Shown: positions 31,656-40,163 of the stretch, piece after piece | Position numbering within the stretch: position 1 is the first letter of the stretch | Layout of the letters: every line of letters begins with the position of its first letter | NCBI RefSeq assembly: GCF_001654495.1 | Contig: NZ_CP015849.1 | Location: forward strand, 124,001 to 188,000 | Direction: 5' to 3' | Length of the DNA stretch: 64,000 bases | From: Streptomyces sp. SAT1 | Lineage (GTDB): Bacteria; Actinomycetota; Actinomycetes; Streptomycetales; Streptomycetaceae | Made by a program: the position numbers and the translations under genes | Notes under the pieces: generated by a model | What the model was told of the DNA's origin: nothing | What the model saw: only the letters and a program-made list of their open reading frames with translations | Databases searched by the model: none

Positions 31656-33533
31656 ATGCCAGTGCCTGCACCGCCCAGCCAGCACCGATCGGCGAAGGAG
31701 CCGCACACTTCACCGGCCGTCCCCGTGGCCGTGACGGCGGTGAGCGCCGTGGCGGCCGGCGCGGCGGTCGTCCTGGCGCCGGCCGGCGCCCGCGCCTGGA
31801 CGCTGGGCGTGGCGGTGACCGGCTGGGTCTGTGTGACCGTGGCCGTGCTCGTCGGCACTCGGCTCGCGCGCCGGGCCCGCCGCGCGGCCGCCGCGCAGGA
31901 GACCGAGGCGGCCAGGCTCCGGGCCCAGCTCGCGCAGTACTCCGCTGAGACCGCGCATCTGGTCAATGTCACGCTCCCCGCCGTGGCCGTACGGGTACGG
32001 GGCGGCGCGAGCGCGGCGGAGGCGCTGCGGGACGTGTCGCCCTCGGGCGGCGGGCAACTGGGCGGGCTCGCGCAGGCGTTCGCCGCCGCGGTCGAGGAGG
32101 GCGCCCGGCAGGCGGCGCTGCTGGACGGCGAGCGCCGGCAGGCCCGGCACGAAGTGGGCGCCGTCATGACCGAGTTGGAGCGGCTGACGCGGGAGACGCT
32201 GCCGGCCGCGGTCGCCCGGCTGGGCGAGGGCGAGTCCGCCGACACGGTGCTCGCGGAACTCGACCTGCCGCGACTGCCCGCCGTCCGCACGCTCGCCGAG
32301 TCGTTCGTCCGTGAACTCGCCCGCAGCGAGCGGCGCGTGGCCGCGGCGCAGGCCGCCTCCGCGAAGGCGCTCAGCCGGGTCCAGGCCAAGACCGTCAGCA
32401 TGCTCGCCGATCTGCGGGACATGCAGGAACGACACAGCGAAGAGGTGTTCGGGGACCTGCTGAAGCTGGACCACAACACCTCCCAGCTCGGTCTGATGAC
32501 CGACCGGCTGGCACTGCTGATGGGCGGCCGGTCCAGCCGCGCCTGGAACAAGCCGATCGTGATGGAGAGCGTCCTGCGCGGCGCGGTGGGCCGCATCGCC
32601 GCCTACCGCCGGGTGCGCCTGCACTGCTCGGCCACCGCCGCGATCTCCGGCTTCGCCGCCGAGGGCGTCATGCATCTGCTCGCCGAACTGATGGACAACG
32701 CCGCGAACTTCTCCCCGCCCATCGACGAGGTGCACGTCTACGTCGAGGAGCGCAGCGCCGGTGTCGTGGTCACCATCGAGGACAGCGGTCTGAAGATGGC
32801 GGACGCGGCGATGCGCCGGGCCGAGGAGGCGGTGTCCGGCCGGATGAGCGACCTGGCCTCGCTCCAGGGCACCCGGCTCGGCCTCATCGTGGTGGGGCGG
32901 CTCGCGCTGAAGTACGGCATCAGCGTCAACTACCGGCCCTCCTCGCGCGGCGGCACCGGTGTCGTCGTTCTGCTGCCCCCGCAACTGCTCGCCCAGCAGC
33001 GCGAACCCGCGCCGCGCGAGCCGGTCCGCCCGCCGGTCACCGCCGCCGCGTCCGCTGCGGGTGCCGCGCCCTCCGCCACGCGCACGGCCGTCCCGGCGCC
33101 CGCACCCGCTCCCGACCTCGACGCGCTCCCGAAGCAGCCACAGGCCCCCGCCCCGGCGGCCCGCCCCGCCCTCGCGGCGCGGCCCGCCGACCGGTCCGAC
33201 CCCCACGAGCCGGGGCGGCACCGGCGCCCCGCCGGGGCGACCCCGAACGGCCTGCCGGTGCGCAGCCCCGGCCGGACCATGGCGGAGGCCGAGCGGGAGC
33301 GCGAGCAGCGCCGGTCGCCGTCCCAGGCGGCACAGGCGACACAGACGACACAGGCGGCACAGACGACACAGGCGGCACAGGACGGCCGTCCGGAGCCCCG
33401 TCCCGAGCGCCCGCCGGGGCAGGACGCGGGCGCGCGATTCGGTGCCTTCCACCGCGGGCGCCAGTCCGCGGGCGGCGCCGCGGGACCGGACGGCGAGGAG
33501 CGGCCCGGTTCCCGGCCACCGGCCGCGTCCTAG
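31656..33533 (+). CDS. cvnA: Conservon sensor kinase-like protein CvnA
   Basis: This 625-residue protein has two membrane helices near the N-terminus (about 16-60), a cytoplasmic helical region, and a GHKL-type ATPase domain: HLLAELMDNAANFSPP (N box, about 340-355), VTIEDSGLKM (G1) and LGLIVVGRLALKYGI. A Pro/Ala-rich tail with QAAQATQTTQ-type short repeats ends it. In conservons this protein, with CvnB, CvnC and CvnD, forms a membrane-associated complex resembling eukaryotic G-protein signalling. A clear phospho-acceptor H box is not seen. ATG at 31656 follows GAGGGA; ATG at 31530 is the alternative. Confidence 0.9.
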   Translation: MPVPAPPSQHRSAKEPHTSPAVPVAVTAVSAVAAGAAVVLAPAGARAWTLGVAVTGWVCVTVAVLVGTRLARRARRAAAAQETEAARLRAQLAQYSAETAHLVNVTLPAVAVRVRGGASAAEALRDVSPSGGGQLGGLAQAFAAAVEEGARQAALLDGERRQARHEVGAVMTELERLTRETLPAAVARLGEGESADTVLAELDLPRLPAVRTLAESFVRELARSERRVAAAQAASAKALSRVQAKTVSMLADLRDMQERHSEEVFGDLLKLDHNTSQLGLMTDRLALLMGGRSSRAWNKPIVMESVLRGAVGRIAAYRRVRLHCSATAAISGFAAEGVMHLLAELMDNAANFSPPIDEVHVYVEERSAGVVVTIEDSGLKMADAAMRRAEEAVSGRMSDLASLQGTRLGLIVVGRLALKYGISVNYRPSSRGGTGVVVLLPPQLLAQQREPAPREPVRPPVTAAASAAGAAPSATRTAVPAPAPAPDLDALPKQPQAPAPAARPALAARPADRSDPHEPGRHRRPAGATPNGLPVRSPGRTMAEAEREREQRRSPSQAAQATQTTQAAQTTQAAQDGRPEPRPERPPGQDAGARFGAFHRGRQSAGGAAGPDGEERPGSRPPAAS

Positions 33534-33748
33534 CCCGGCGCGCCCCGGCCGCACCCCTCCCCCGCTCCGTGGGCGCCCGCGCGCCCTGCCCGTACCCCTG
33601 CCGCCTCTTCCTCCTCTTCCGCTTCCCTGCCCTTCCCGCTTCCCTGCCCTTCCCGCTTCCCCGCCCTCCGCTTCCGCGCCACACGCGGGGCTCCCGGCGC
33701 CCACCTCCCCGTCGAGTTCATGAGACATGAGATTGGAGGAACGGGCCG
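33534..33748 (+). repeat. Pyrimidine-rich gap with 17-bp tandem repeat
   Basis: Between cvnA and cvnB lies a C/T-rich 215-nt gap. CTTCCCTGCCCTTCCCG occurs at 33622-33638 and again at 33639-33655, with a shortened third copy after it. The gap is long for a conservon and could hold a polar or regulatory element; GGAGGAA at its end serves cvnB. Confidence 0.7.
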
Positions 33749-34207
33749 GTGACCGGCCAGCCGGGCACCACCGTCCCGACACCCGTCATGCAGACCACCG
33801 ACAACAGCCTCACCTGGCTCCTCCAGAGCCTCCTGGAGCGCACCCCCGGCACCCGGCACGCGCTGGTCCTGTCCCGGGACGGCCTGAAACTGTGCTGGAC
33901 CGAGCATCTGTCCCTGGACCAGGCCGACCAGATGTCGGCAATCTGCTCCGGCATCCAGGCGCTCGCCCAGGGCGCCTCCGCGGAGTTCGGCGACGGCAGC
34001 GGCGGGGTGCGCCACTCCATGACGGCGTTCCACGGCGGGCTGCTGTTCATCGTGGAGGCCGGCGAGGGCGCGCACCTCGCCGTCGTCGCCCGGGAGGACG
34101 CCGACCCGGGCGTGGTGGGCCACCAGATGACGGAGCTGGTCGAACAGATCGGCGACCATCTGCGCGCGGAGCCCCGACAGCCCGTCCGAGGGAGCGGTGC
34201 CTCATGA
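33749..34207 (+). CDS. cvnB: Roadblock/LC7-domain protein CvnB
   Basis: This 152-residue protein is a roadblock/LC7 domain protein: LTWLLQSLLERTPGTRHALVLSRDGLKLCW and MSAICSGIQALAQGAS, then FIVEAGEGAHLAVVA. In conservons it is thought to regulate the GTPase CvnD in the manner of MglB, a GTPase-activating protein. GTG at 33749 follows GGAGGAA; the end overlaps the cvnC start as ATGA. Confidence 0.93.
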   Translation: MTGQPGTTVPTPVMQTTDNSLTWLLQSLLERTPGTRHALVLSRDGLKLCWTEHLSLDQADQMSAICSGIQALAQGASAEFGDGSGGVRHSMTAFHGGLLFIVEAGEGAHLAVVAREDADPGVVGHQMTELVEQIGDHLRAEPRQPVRGSGAS

Positions 34208-34560
34208 CGCGCAGGCCCGTGGACATCGGCGACCCCGACCGCCTCTACACGGTCACGGGCGGGCGCAGCCGGGCGAGCGACTCCTTCGACCTGGTCACAC
34301 TCGTCGTCAGCGAGTGCCGTCCGGCGGCGGGGATGCAGTCGGAGCACGTCCGGATCCTGGAGCTGTGCACCCACCCGACGGCCGTGGTCGAGATCGCGGC
34401 CGAGCTGAGACTGCCGATCACCGTGGTGCGGATCCTGCTCGGCGACCTGCTCGACACCGGCCGGATCACCGCCCGGCACCCGCGCGCGGCGCCCTCCGTC
34501 GCCTCGCTCCCCGATTCCGCCCTTCTCAAGGAGGTGCTCCATGGGCTCCGCAACCTCTGA
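34204..34560 (+). CDS. cvnC: DUF742 protein CvnC
   Basis: This 118-residue DUF742 protein has RLYTVTGGRSRASDSFDLVTLVVS followed by a winged-helix-like segment (HVRILELCTHPTAVVEIAAELRLPITVVRILLGDLLDTGRI) and the typical LLKEVLHGLRNL end. It is an adaptor of the conservon complex. It overlaps both neighbours: 4 nt with cvnB and 20 nt with cvnD, for which it carries the AAGGAGG site. Confidence 0.93.
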   Translation: MTRRPVDIGDPDRLYTVTGGRSRASDSFDLVTLVVSECRPAAGMQSEHVRILELCTHPTAVVEIAAELRLPITVVRILLGDLLDTGRITARHPRAAPSVASLPDSALLKEVLHGLRNL

Positions 34561-35191
34561 GACGTCCGACGCGTCCGTACCGCCTCGGACCTCCGAGCCG
34601 CCTTCCCACCGCACACCGCTGGCCGACACCGCGGAGACCGGCCTGAAGATCGTCGTCGTGGGCGGGTTCGGTGTCGGCAAGACGACCCTGGTCCGCTCGG
34701 TGAGCGAGATCCGGCCGCTGAACACCGAGGAGGTGATGACGCAGGCCGGTGTCGGGGTCGACGAGATCGGCGCGGTGTCGGCCAAGACGACGACCACGGT
34801 GGCGTTCGACTTCGGACGCATCAGCCTCAGCGAACGGATGGTGCTGTATCTGTTCGGCGCGCCGGGGCAGGAGCGGTTCTGGTTCCTGTGGGACCGGCTG
34901 TTCTCGGGCACGCTGGGCGCGGTGGTCCTCGTGGACACCCGGCGGATGGACGACTCCTGGTACGCGATAGACCGGCTGGAGCACCACCGGACGCCGTTCG
35001 TGGTCGCCGTCAACCGGTTCGACGATGCCTCCCACCACTCGCTGGACGAGATCCGGCAGGCGCTCGCCCTGCCCGAGCGGGTGCCGATGGTCGACTGCGA
35101 CGCACGGGTCCGGCAGTCCGGCAAGGACGTGCTCATCACCCTCGTGGACCACCTCTACGACATCGCCATGGCCCAGGAGACGACACCGTGA
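34541..35191 (+). CDS. cvnD: Small Ras-like GTPase CvnD
   Basis: This 216-residue GTPase has the P-loop GGFGVGKTTLV, a TTTTVAFDFG switch-like region, GAPGQERFWFLWD in the place of DxxGQ (here GAPGQE, as is usual in this family) and VAVNRFD as the NKxD-like base motif. It acts as the MglA-like switch of the conservon. ATG at 34541 with AAGGAGG upstream. The next gene starts inside its last codons. Confidence 0.94.
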   Translation: MGSATSETSDASVPPRTSEPPSHRTPLADTAETGLKIVVVGGFGVGKTTLVRSVSEIRPLNTEEVMTQAGVGVDEIGAVSAKTTTTVAFDFGRISLSERMVLYLFGAPGQERFWFLWDRLFSGTLGAVVLVDTRRMDDSWYAIDRLEHHRTPFVVAVNRFDDASHHSLDEIRQALALPERVPMVDCDARVRQSGKDVLITLVDHLYDIAMAQETTP

Positions 35192-36450
35192 CCGACACCG
35201 GTACCCCTTCCGCCCATCCGGCACCGCCGGGCTGCCCCGCTCACGAGGACGCGGTCCCGCTGGCCGGTCTCGAGTACCAGCAGACGCCGTCGCAGCTGTA
35301 CCGCGAACTGCGCCGGGAGCACGGGCCGGTCGCGCCGGTGCTGCTCGACGGGGGCATCCCGGCCTGGCTGGTGCTGGGCTATCCCGAGGTCACGTACGTG
35401 ACCCGGCACGACGAGCTGTTCGCGCGCGACTCGCGGCGCTGGAACCAATGGGCGAACATCCCGCCTGACTGGCCGCTGCTGCCGTTCGTCGGGTATCAGC
35501 CGTCGGTGCTGTTCACCGAGGGCGAGGAGCACCGGCGGCGGGCCGGTGTGATCACCCACGCGCTGGAGGGCGTCGACCAGTTCGGGCTGGCCCGCGACTG
35601 CCGGCTGATCGCCGACCGGCTCATCGCCGGCTTCGCGGGCAGCGGGCAGGCCGAGCTGATGACGAGTTACGCACACGCGCTGCCGATGCGGGCCGTGGTG
35701 CAGATGTGCGGGATGCCGACGGCGGGCGCGGACACCCAGCAGCTCGTCGACGACCTGCGGATCTCGCTGGACGCGGCCGAGGGCGACGACCCGGTGGCGG
35801 CGTACGGCCGGGTGGGCGAGCGGCTGCGGCAGCTGGTGAAGGACAAGCGGGCCGAGCCCGGTCCGGACGTCACCTCGCGCATGCTGCTGCATCCTGCGGA
35901 GCTGACGGACGAGGAGATCGTCCAGGACCTGATCTCGGTGATCGCCGCCGCGCAGCAGCCGACGGCGAACTGGATCTGCAACACGCTGCGGCTGCTGCTG
36001 ACCGACGAGCGGTTCGCGGTGAACGTCTCGGGCGGCCGGCTCAGTGTGGGCGAGGCGCTCAACGAGGCACTGTGGCTGGACACTCCGACGCAGAACTTCA
36101 TCGGGCGCTGGGCCGTACGGGACACCCAGCTGGGCGGGCGGCACATCCGGGCGGGCGACTGCGTGGTGCTGGGTCTCGCCGCGGCCAACACCGATCCGCA
36201 GATCTGGCCGGAGTCCCATGTGGGTGCGGAGAACTCCGCGCATCTGTCGTTCAGCCACGGCGAGCACCGCTGTCCGTATCCGGCGCCGCTGCTGGCGGAC
36301 GTGATGGCGCGTACGGCCGTCGAGACGCTGCTGGAGCAGTTGCCGGACCTGGTGCTCGCGGTGGAGCCCGGGGAGCTGCGCTGGCGTCCGTCGATCTGGA
36401 TGCGGGGGCTGGTGTCGCTTCCGGTGGCGTTCACGCCGGTGGTGAGGTAG
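35188..36450 (+). CDS. cvnE: Conservon cytochrome P450 CvnE, CYP157-like without ExxR
   Basis: This 420-residue P450 keeps the heme-ligand Cys362 in FSHGEHRCPYP, but the K-helix reads EALW (about 291-294) where almost all P450s have ExxR, and the I helix reads AAAQQPTAN rather than AGxET. The Gly after the heme Cys region is also replaced by Pro. Loss of the ExxR arginine is an established trait of the CYP157 family in Streptomyces conservons, so this is expected for CvnE and not a sequencing error. Enzyme activity and partner are uncertain; it may bind a ligand and report to the GTPase system. GTG start overlaps cvnD. Confidence 0.9.
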   Translation: MTDTGTPSAHPAPPGCPAHEDAVPLAGLEYQQTPSQLYRELRREHGPVAPVLLDGGIPAWLVLGYPEVTYVTRHDELFARDSRRWNQWANIPPDWPLLPFVGYQPSVLFTEGEEHRRRAGVITHALEGVDQFGLARDCRLIADRLIAGFAGSGQAELMTSYAHALPMRAVVQMCGMPTAGADTQQLVDDLRISLDAAEGDDPVAAYGRVGERLRQLVKDKRAEPGPDVTSRMLLHPAELTDEEIVQDLISVIAAAQQPTANWICNTLRLLLTDERFAVNVSGGRLSVGEALNEALWLDTPTQNFIGRWAVRDTQLGGRHIRAGDCVVLGLAAANTDPQIWPESHVGAENSAHLSFSHGEHRCPYPAPLLADVMARTAVETLLEQLPDLVLAVEPGELRWRPSIWMRGLVSLPVAFTPVVR

Positions 36451-36466
36451 CCGGACGGTGCGGTAC

Positions 36467-36561
36467 GGCCCGTGGTGCGGGGATCCGGTGCGGTGATCCG
36501 GTGTGGTGATGTGGTGGTGATGTGGTGCGGCGAAGTGGCGCGGTGCGGGCCCGTGGTGCGG
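36467..36561. repeat. 14-bp direct repeats in the GT-rich gap between convergent P450 genes
   Basis: GGCCCGTGGTGCGG occurs at 36467-36480 and 36548-36561, separated by GTGGTG-rich low-complexity DNA. No hairpin with a clear terminator shape is seen. Confidence 0.6.
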
Positions 36562-36593
36562 TCGCCGGGCCCGCCGCTCCGGCCGGGGGCGGG

Positions 36594-37820
36594 TCAGCCG
36601 CCCACGGGGGTGAAACGCACCGGCAGGGACTGCGGTCCGCGGGTGAAGACGCCCTGTTCGGCCGGGTCGAAGCCGTCGGCCAGGCGCATGTCGGGCATGG
36701 CGTCGAGGAGTTGGTTCACGCCGGTCTCCACCTCGGCCCTGGCGAGCAGCGCGCCGACGCAGAAGTGCCGGCCGAGCGCGAAGGCGAGGTGGTCGGCGGC
36801 CGCGGAGAAGGCGGTCGTGGTGGTGAGGTCGTCGCGCAGGATGTCGAAGCGGTCGGGGTCGCGGTAGCGGTTCTCGTCGCGGTTGGCGGCGCCTATCAGG
36901 CAGGTGACGGTGGCGCCGGGGGGCACGGTGCCGCCGCTGAGCCGCACCTCGGTGGCGGACTGCCGCATGATCATGTGGACGGGCGGGGTGTAGCGCAGCG
37001 TCTCGGCGAAGGCCCGCGGGACCAGGGCGCGGTCCGCGCGGACGGCGGCGAGCTGGTCGGGGTGGCTCAGCAGGTTGGCGAAGATGCTGGCGATGGCCTT
37101 GTCGGTGGTCTCGCCGCCGGCGGCGAGCAGCAGGCTGCAGAACGCCTTGATGTCCTCGTCGCTCATCCGTACGCCGTCCACCTCGGCGGCGCACAGCGTG
37201 GACAGCAGGTCCTCGCCCAGGTCGTCGCGGCGCGCGCGGATGATCGGCAGCATGTACTCGGCGAACTCCACCCGGGTCCGCTCGCCCGCCGCGGTCACCT
37301 CGGGATCGCCGGAGAGGTTGCCGAGGAAGGCGATGACGGCCGTGTACCAGCGGTGGAAGCGCGCGTGGTCGGCCTTGTCGAGGCCGAGCATGTCGGCGAT
37401 CACGTTGACCGGGAAGCGGGTGGCGTAGTCGCCGACGAGGTCGGCTGATCCGGTGTGCCGGAACGCGTCGATCAGTTCGCGGGAGTTGCGCTCGATGACG
37501 GGCAGGAACTTCTCCTGGAGGTCGCTGCCGCGGAAGGCGGGGGCGACCAGGGCGCGGCGCACGGCGTGTTCCCGCCCGCTGAGCTGGAGGATCGTTTTGC
37601 CGTGCACGGGCTCGATCTGCCAGTCGTAGTTGTCCGTGGTGAACTCGTTGTTCTTGTCCTTGAAGACGCGTTCGACGTCCTCGTAGCGCGAGACGATGTA
37701 ACTCCGGGTGGCCTCGTGCCAGATGAGGGGCGCGGTGTCACGCATCGCACGGTAGGCCGGATAGGGGTCCTTCGCGAACTCCGGCGAGAGGATGTCGGGC
37801 ACCTGCTGCGCGGTGGACAT
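36594..37820 (-). CDS. Canonical cytochrome P450
   Basis: This 408-residue bacterial class I P450 has all hallmarks: I helix LLLAAGGETTDK with the acid-alcohol pair, K helix ETLR, and heme loop FALGRHFCVGALLA. It should accept electrons from a ferredoxin and hydroxylate a small molecule; no ferredoxin gene is adjacent. GAGGGAG precedes the ATG at 37820. It is convergent with the conservon and so not part of it, although CYP157 genes are often followed by a second, normal P450 in the same direction. An inverted repeat in its leader suggests control by a TetR-like regulator. Confidence 0.93.
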   Translation of the reverse strand: MSTAQQVPDILSPEFAKDPYPAYRAMRDTAPLIWHEATRSYIVSRYEDVERVFKDKNNEFTTDNYDWQIEPVHGKTILQLSGREHAVRRALVAPAFRGSDLQEKFLPVIERNSRELIDAFRHTGSADLVGDYATRFPVNVIADMLGLDKADHARFHRWYTAVIAFLGNLSGDPEVTAAGERTRVEFAEYMLPIIRARRDDLGEDLLSTLCAAEVDGVRMSDEDIKAFCSLLLAAGGETTDKAIASIFANLLSHPDQLAAVRADRALVPRAFAETLRYTPPVHMIMRQSATEVRLSGGTVPPGATVTCLIGAANRDENRYRDPDRFDILRDDLTTTTAFSAAADHLAFALGRHFCVGALLARAEVETGVNQLLDAMPDMRLADGFDPAEQGVFTRGPQSLPVRFTPVGG

Positions 37821-37836
37821 GATGCTCCCTCAGATA

Positions 37837-37853
37837 AGGAACCGGCTGTTCCT
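37837..37853. promoter_or_regulatory. Inverted repeat AGGAAC-N5-GTTCCT upstream of the P450 gene
   Basis: The 17-bp site with 6-bp perfect arms lies 17 nt before the P450 start, in its leader or promoter. Size and symmetry fit a TetR-type operator; the regulator is not identified. Confidence 0.5.
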
Positions 37854-38023
37854 CTCAGGCTATTGATCATCTGTCCGGGGGGACACCCCCGGAGCGAGTG
37901 CGGTCGCCTTGGGTGCCGCCGTTGGCCGAAAAGCGCCCTCCCCGGTCTCCCGCCCGGACGGTTCGCGTACGACGCGCACGGCGGCGGCGCGGACACTCTG
38001 GCGCACCGACGCGCGAACCCTTA

Positions 38024-38043
38024 AGTTAATCCCTGCTTTAACT
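38024..38043. promoter_or_regulatory. AT-rich inverted repeat AGTTAA-N8-TTAACT before the M64 peptidase gene
   Basis: Perfect 6-bp arms (38024-38029 and 38038-38043) stand out as AT-rich in GC-rich DNA, about 45 nt before the GTG at 38087. It may be an operator or part of the promoter of the secreted peptidase gene. Confidence 0.5.
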
Positions 38044-38086
38044 CCACTTACTTCATGGGCTAATCGGGAACTCCAGTGAGGTCGCC

Positions 38087-39421
38087 GTGCCGCATCGCAG
38101 GAAGCCGTATCCGCGTTGGACCGCCGCCGTCGTGGCCGCCCTGGTGAGCGCGGCCGCGCTGGTCGTGGGCGTGGACCCGCCACCGGCCGGGGCCGCGACC
38201 GGTTCCGGCGGGCACCGCCAGAACGTCGAGTACTTCCCCGATCCCTGGTCCGCCCCGCGTCAGGTGACGGTGACCACGGACACCGCTGACACCACAGCCC
38301 CGAGCGCCCGCGCCGCGCCACCCGCGGCCGGCGCCGCGTCCGCCGTGCGCGCCCTCCAGCAGACCGGCCCGGTCTCCGGCCGGCTCGACCTCGTGGTGCT
38401 CGGCGACGGCTACACGGCCGCCCAGAAAGACGACTTCACCGCGGACGCCGAGGACAAGCTCGACCAGATCTTCCGGATCGAGCCGTACCGCAGCTACCGC
38501 GGCCTGTTCAACATCTGGCTCGTCGACACCCCCTCCCCCGAGTCCGGCGTCTCCGGCGATCCGACGGCGGACGTCAAGCGGACCACGGCCCTCGGCTCCT
38601 CCTTCTTCTGCGACGGCCTGGAACGTCTGCTGTGCGTCGACCCGGACAGCGTCACCCGCTACGCCGCCGCGGCCCCCGCCGCCGACATCGTCTTCGTCAT
38701 CGCCAACTCCGCCAAGTACGGCGGCGCGGGCTACTCCGCCGTCGACCTGCCGCCGGGCACGCCCTTCCACGGCGTGGCCACGATGTCGTCGGACAACGAC
38801 CGCTCCTACCTCATCGGGGCCCATGAACTCGGGCACTCCATAGGGCACTTGGCCGACGAGTACCAGTACGCCGGATACGGCCCCTACCCCTCCGCCGACG
38901 AGCCGGAGGCGGCCAACCTGACCCTGCGACGCGATCCGGCCGCTACGAAGTGGCGCCGCTGGCTCGGCGCCCAGGACCCGACCGGCTCGGCCGTGGGCAC
39001 CTACGAGGGCGGCGGCTACTACGAGACGGGTGTCTACCGTCCCACCGAGACGTCCCTCATGCGCGACCTGTCCTCGACCGACTTCAACGTCGTGGGCCGC
39101 GAGGCGATGATCGCCGGTTTCTACGCGGACGCCGACGCCCTGACCTCGCCGCTCGCCACCTCGCGCCCGGTCGCCTCCGCCCGGAACATCACGGTGCGGC
39201 TCGCCCCGCTCACCGGTCTCGCCCGGCTGCGCCTGGACTGGTACGCCGACGGGAAGCGGATACCGTGGGCCACCGGGCGGATGGCGGTGACCCCGCGCGA
39301 ACTGGCCGGCCGTCGCTCCGTCCACCGCGTCACGGCGGTGGTGAGCGACGGCACCGGCGCCGTACGAGACCCCCGGGTCCGCCAGGCGGCGTCCAACTCC
39401 CTGACGTGGACGGTGCGATGA
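38087..39421 (+). CDS. Secreted M64-family zinc metallopeptidase
   Basis: This 444-residue protein has an Arg-rich signal peptide (WTAAVVAALVSAAALVVGV, cleavage near GAA-A) and a peptidase M64 (IgA peptidase) domain starting RLDLVVLGDGYTAAQKDDF. The zinc motif HELGHSIGHLADEY (about 246-259) provides the HExxH-type ligands and the third ligand. A beta-sandwich-like C-terminal part follows. It is exported and probably hydrolyses extracellular proteins. The GTG at 38087 follows CAGTGAGG. It is monocistronic with its own palindromic control region. Confidence 0.92.
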   Translation: MPHRRKPYPRWTAAVVAALVSAAALVVGVDPPPAGAATGSGGHRQNVEYFPDPWSAPRQVTVTTDTADTTAPSARAAPPAAGAASAVRALQQTGPVSGRLDLVVLGDGYTAAQKDDFTADAEDKLDQIFRIEPYRSYRGLFNIWLVDTPSPESGVSGDPTADVKRTTALGSSFFCDGLERLLCVDPDSVTRYAAAAPAADIVFVIANSAKYGGAGYSAVDLPPGTPFHGVATMSSDNDRSYLIGAHELGHSIGHLADEYQYAGYGPYPSADEPEAANLTLRRDPAATKWRRWLGAQDPTGSAVGTYEGGGYYETGVYRPTETSLMRDLSSTDFNVVGREAMIAGFYADADALTSPLATSRPVASARNITVRLAPLTGLARLRLDWYADGKRIPWATGRMAVTPRELAGRRSVHRVTAVVSDGTGAVRDPRVRQAASNSLTWTVR

Positions 39422-39551
39422 GGTGACATGAGCCCTGTCCGCGCCTGCGGGCCGGGAATCGCCGCCCGTCGGCGGCTCACGGCGGACCCGCGCGGGGACG
39501 GGAGGGGCCGGCCCGCTACGATGCCGGACCGGCCCCGACCCTGGAGATGCC

Positions 39552-40112
39552 ATGAAATGCGCCCTGCTCGTGATGGACGTCCAGCGGTCCATCGTGGAAC
39601 TCACCGACGCCGGACCCGAGTTCCTGCGCCGGGTGCGCAGGGCCATGGACGGCGCTCGGGCCGCGGACATCCCCGTGATCCATGTGACCATCGCCCTGCG
39701 ACCGGGCTTCCCGGAGGTCGGCACGCACAACAGGGCGCTCAGCGCCATCGCGCAGGCCGGGCTCTACGTCGAGGGCGCCGCCGGTACCGAGATCCACCCC
39801 GAGGTCGCTCCCCTGCCCGGCGAGGTGGTGATCACCAAGCGGCGGGCGAGCGCCTTCTCGGGGAGCGACCTCGATGTGGTGCTGCGGGCACGCGGCATCG
39901 ACGGCCTGGTGCTGACCGGCATCGCCACCGGCGCCGTGGTGCTGTCCACCGTGTGCCAGGCCAACGACCTGGACTTCGGCCTCACCGTCCTCGCCGACGC
40001 GTGCCTGGACCCCGACCCCGAGGTGCACCGGGTCCTCACCGAGAAGCTGTTCCCGCAGTGGGCGCGGGTCCTCGGCGTCGACGAGTGGGTCGGCGGCCTC
40101 GCGGCCCGTTAG
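39552..40112 (+). CDS. Isochorismatase-fold cysteine-hydrolase homologue lacking the Cys
   Basis: This 186-residue protein has the isochorismatase-like hydrolase fold: ALLVMDVQRSIVE with the catalytic Asp, EVVITKRRASAFSGSDLDVVLRARGIDGLVLTGIATGAVVLSTV, and the ADACLDPDPEVH segment. The Asp and Lys of the usual triad are present, but the position of the nucleophilic Cys (GxxTxxCV) reads GIATGAVV. This substitution is seen in a subgroup with unproven activity, so hydrolase function is doubtful. GGAGATGCC precedes the ATG. It is a single gene. Confidence 0.85.
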   Translation: MKCALLVMDVQRSIVELTDAGPEFLRRVRRAMDGARAADIPVIHVTIALRPGFPEVGTHNRALSAIAQAGLYVEGAAGTEIHPEVAPLPGEVVITKRRASAFSGSDLDVVLRARGIDGLVLTGIATGAVVLSTVCQANDLDFGLTVLADACLDPDPEVHRVLTEKLFPQWARVLGVDEWVGGLAAR

Positions 40113-40163
40113 GGCCACTCCGGCCGATCGTGATGGAGGCGAGCAGCAGTGCCTGGCCGCGCC

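Noticed and set aside
36451..36593. A small gene in the GT-rich gap between the two P450 genes
   Set aside because: The stretch is low-complexity GTGGTG sequence with no ribosome site or sensible protein in any frame.
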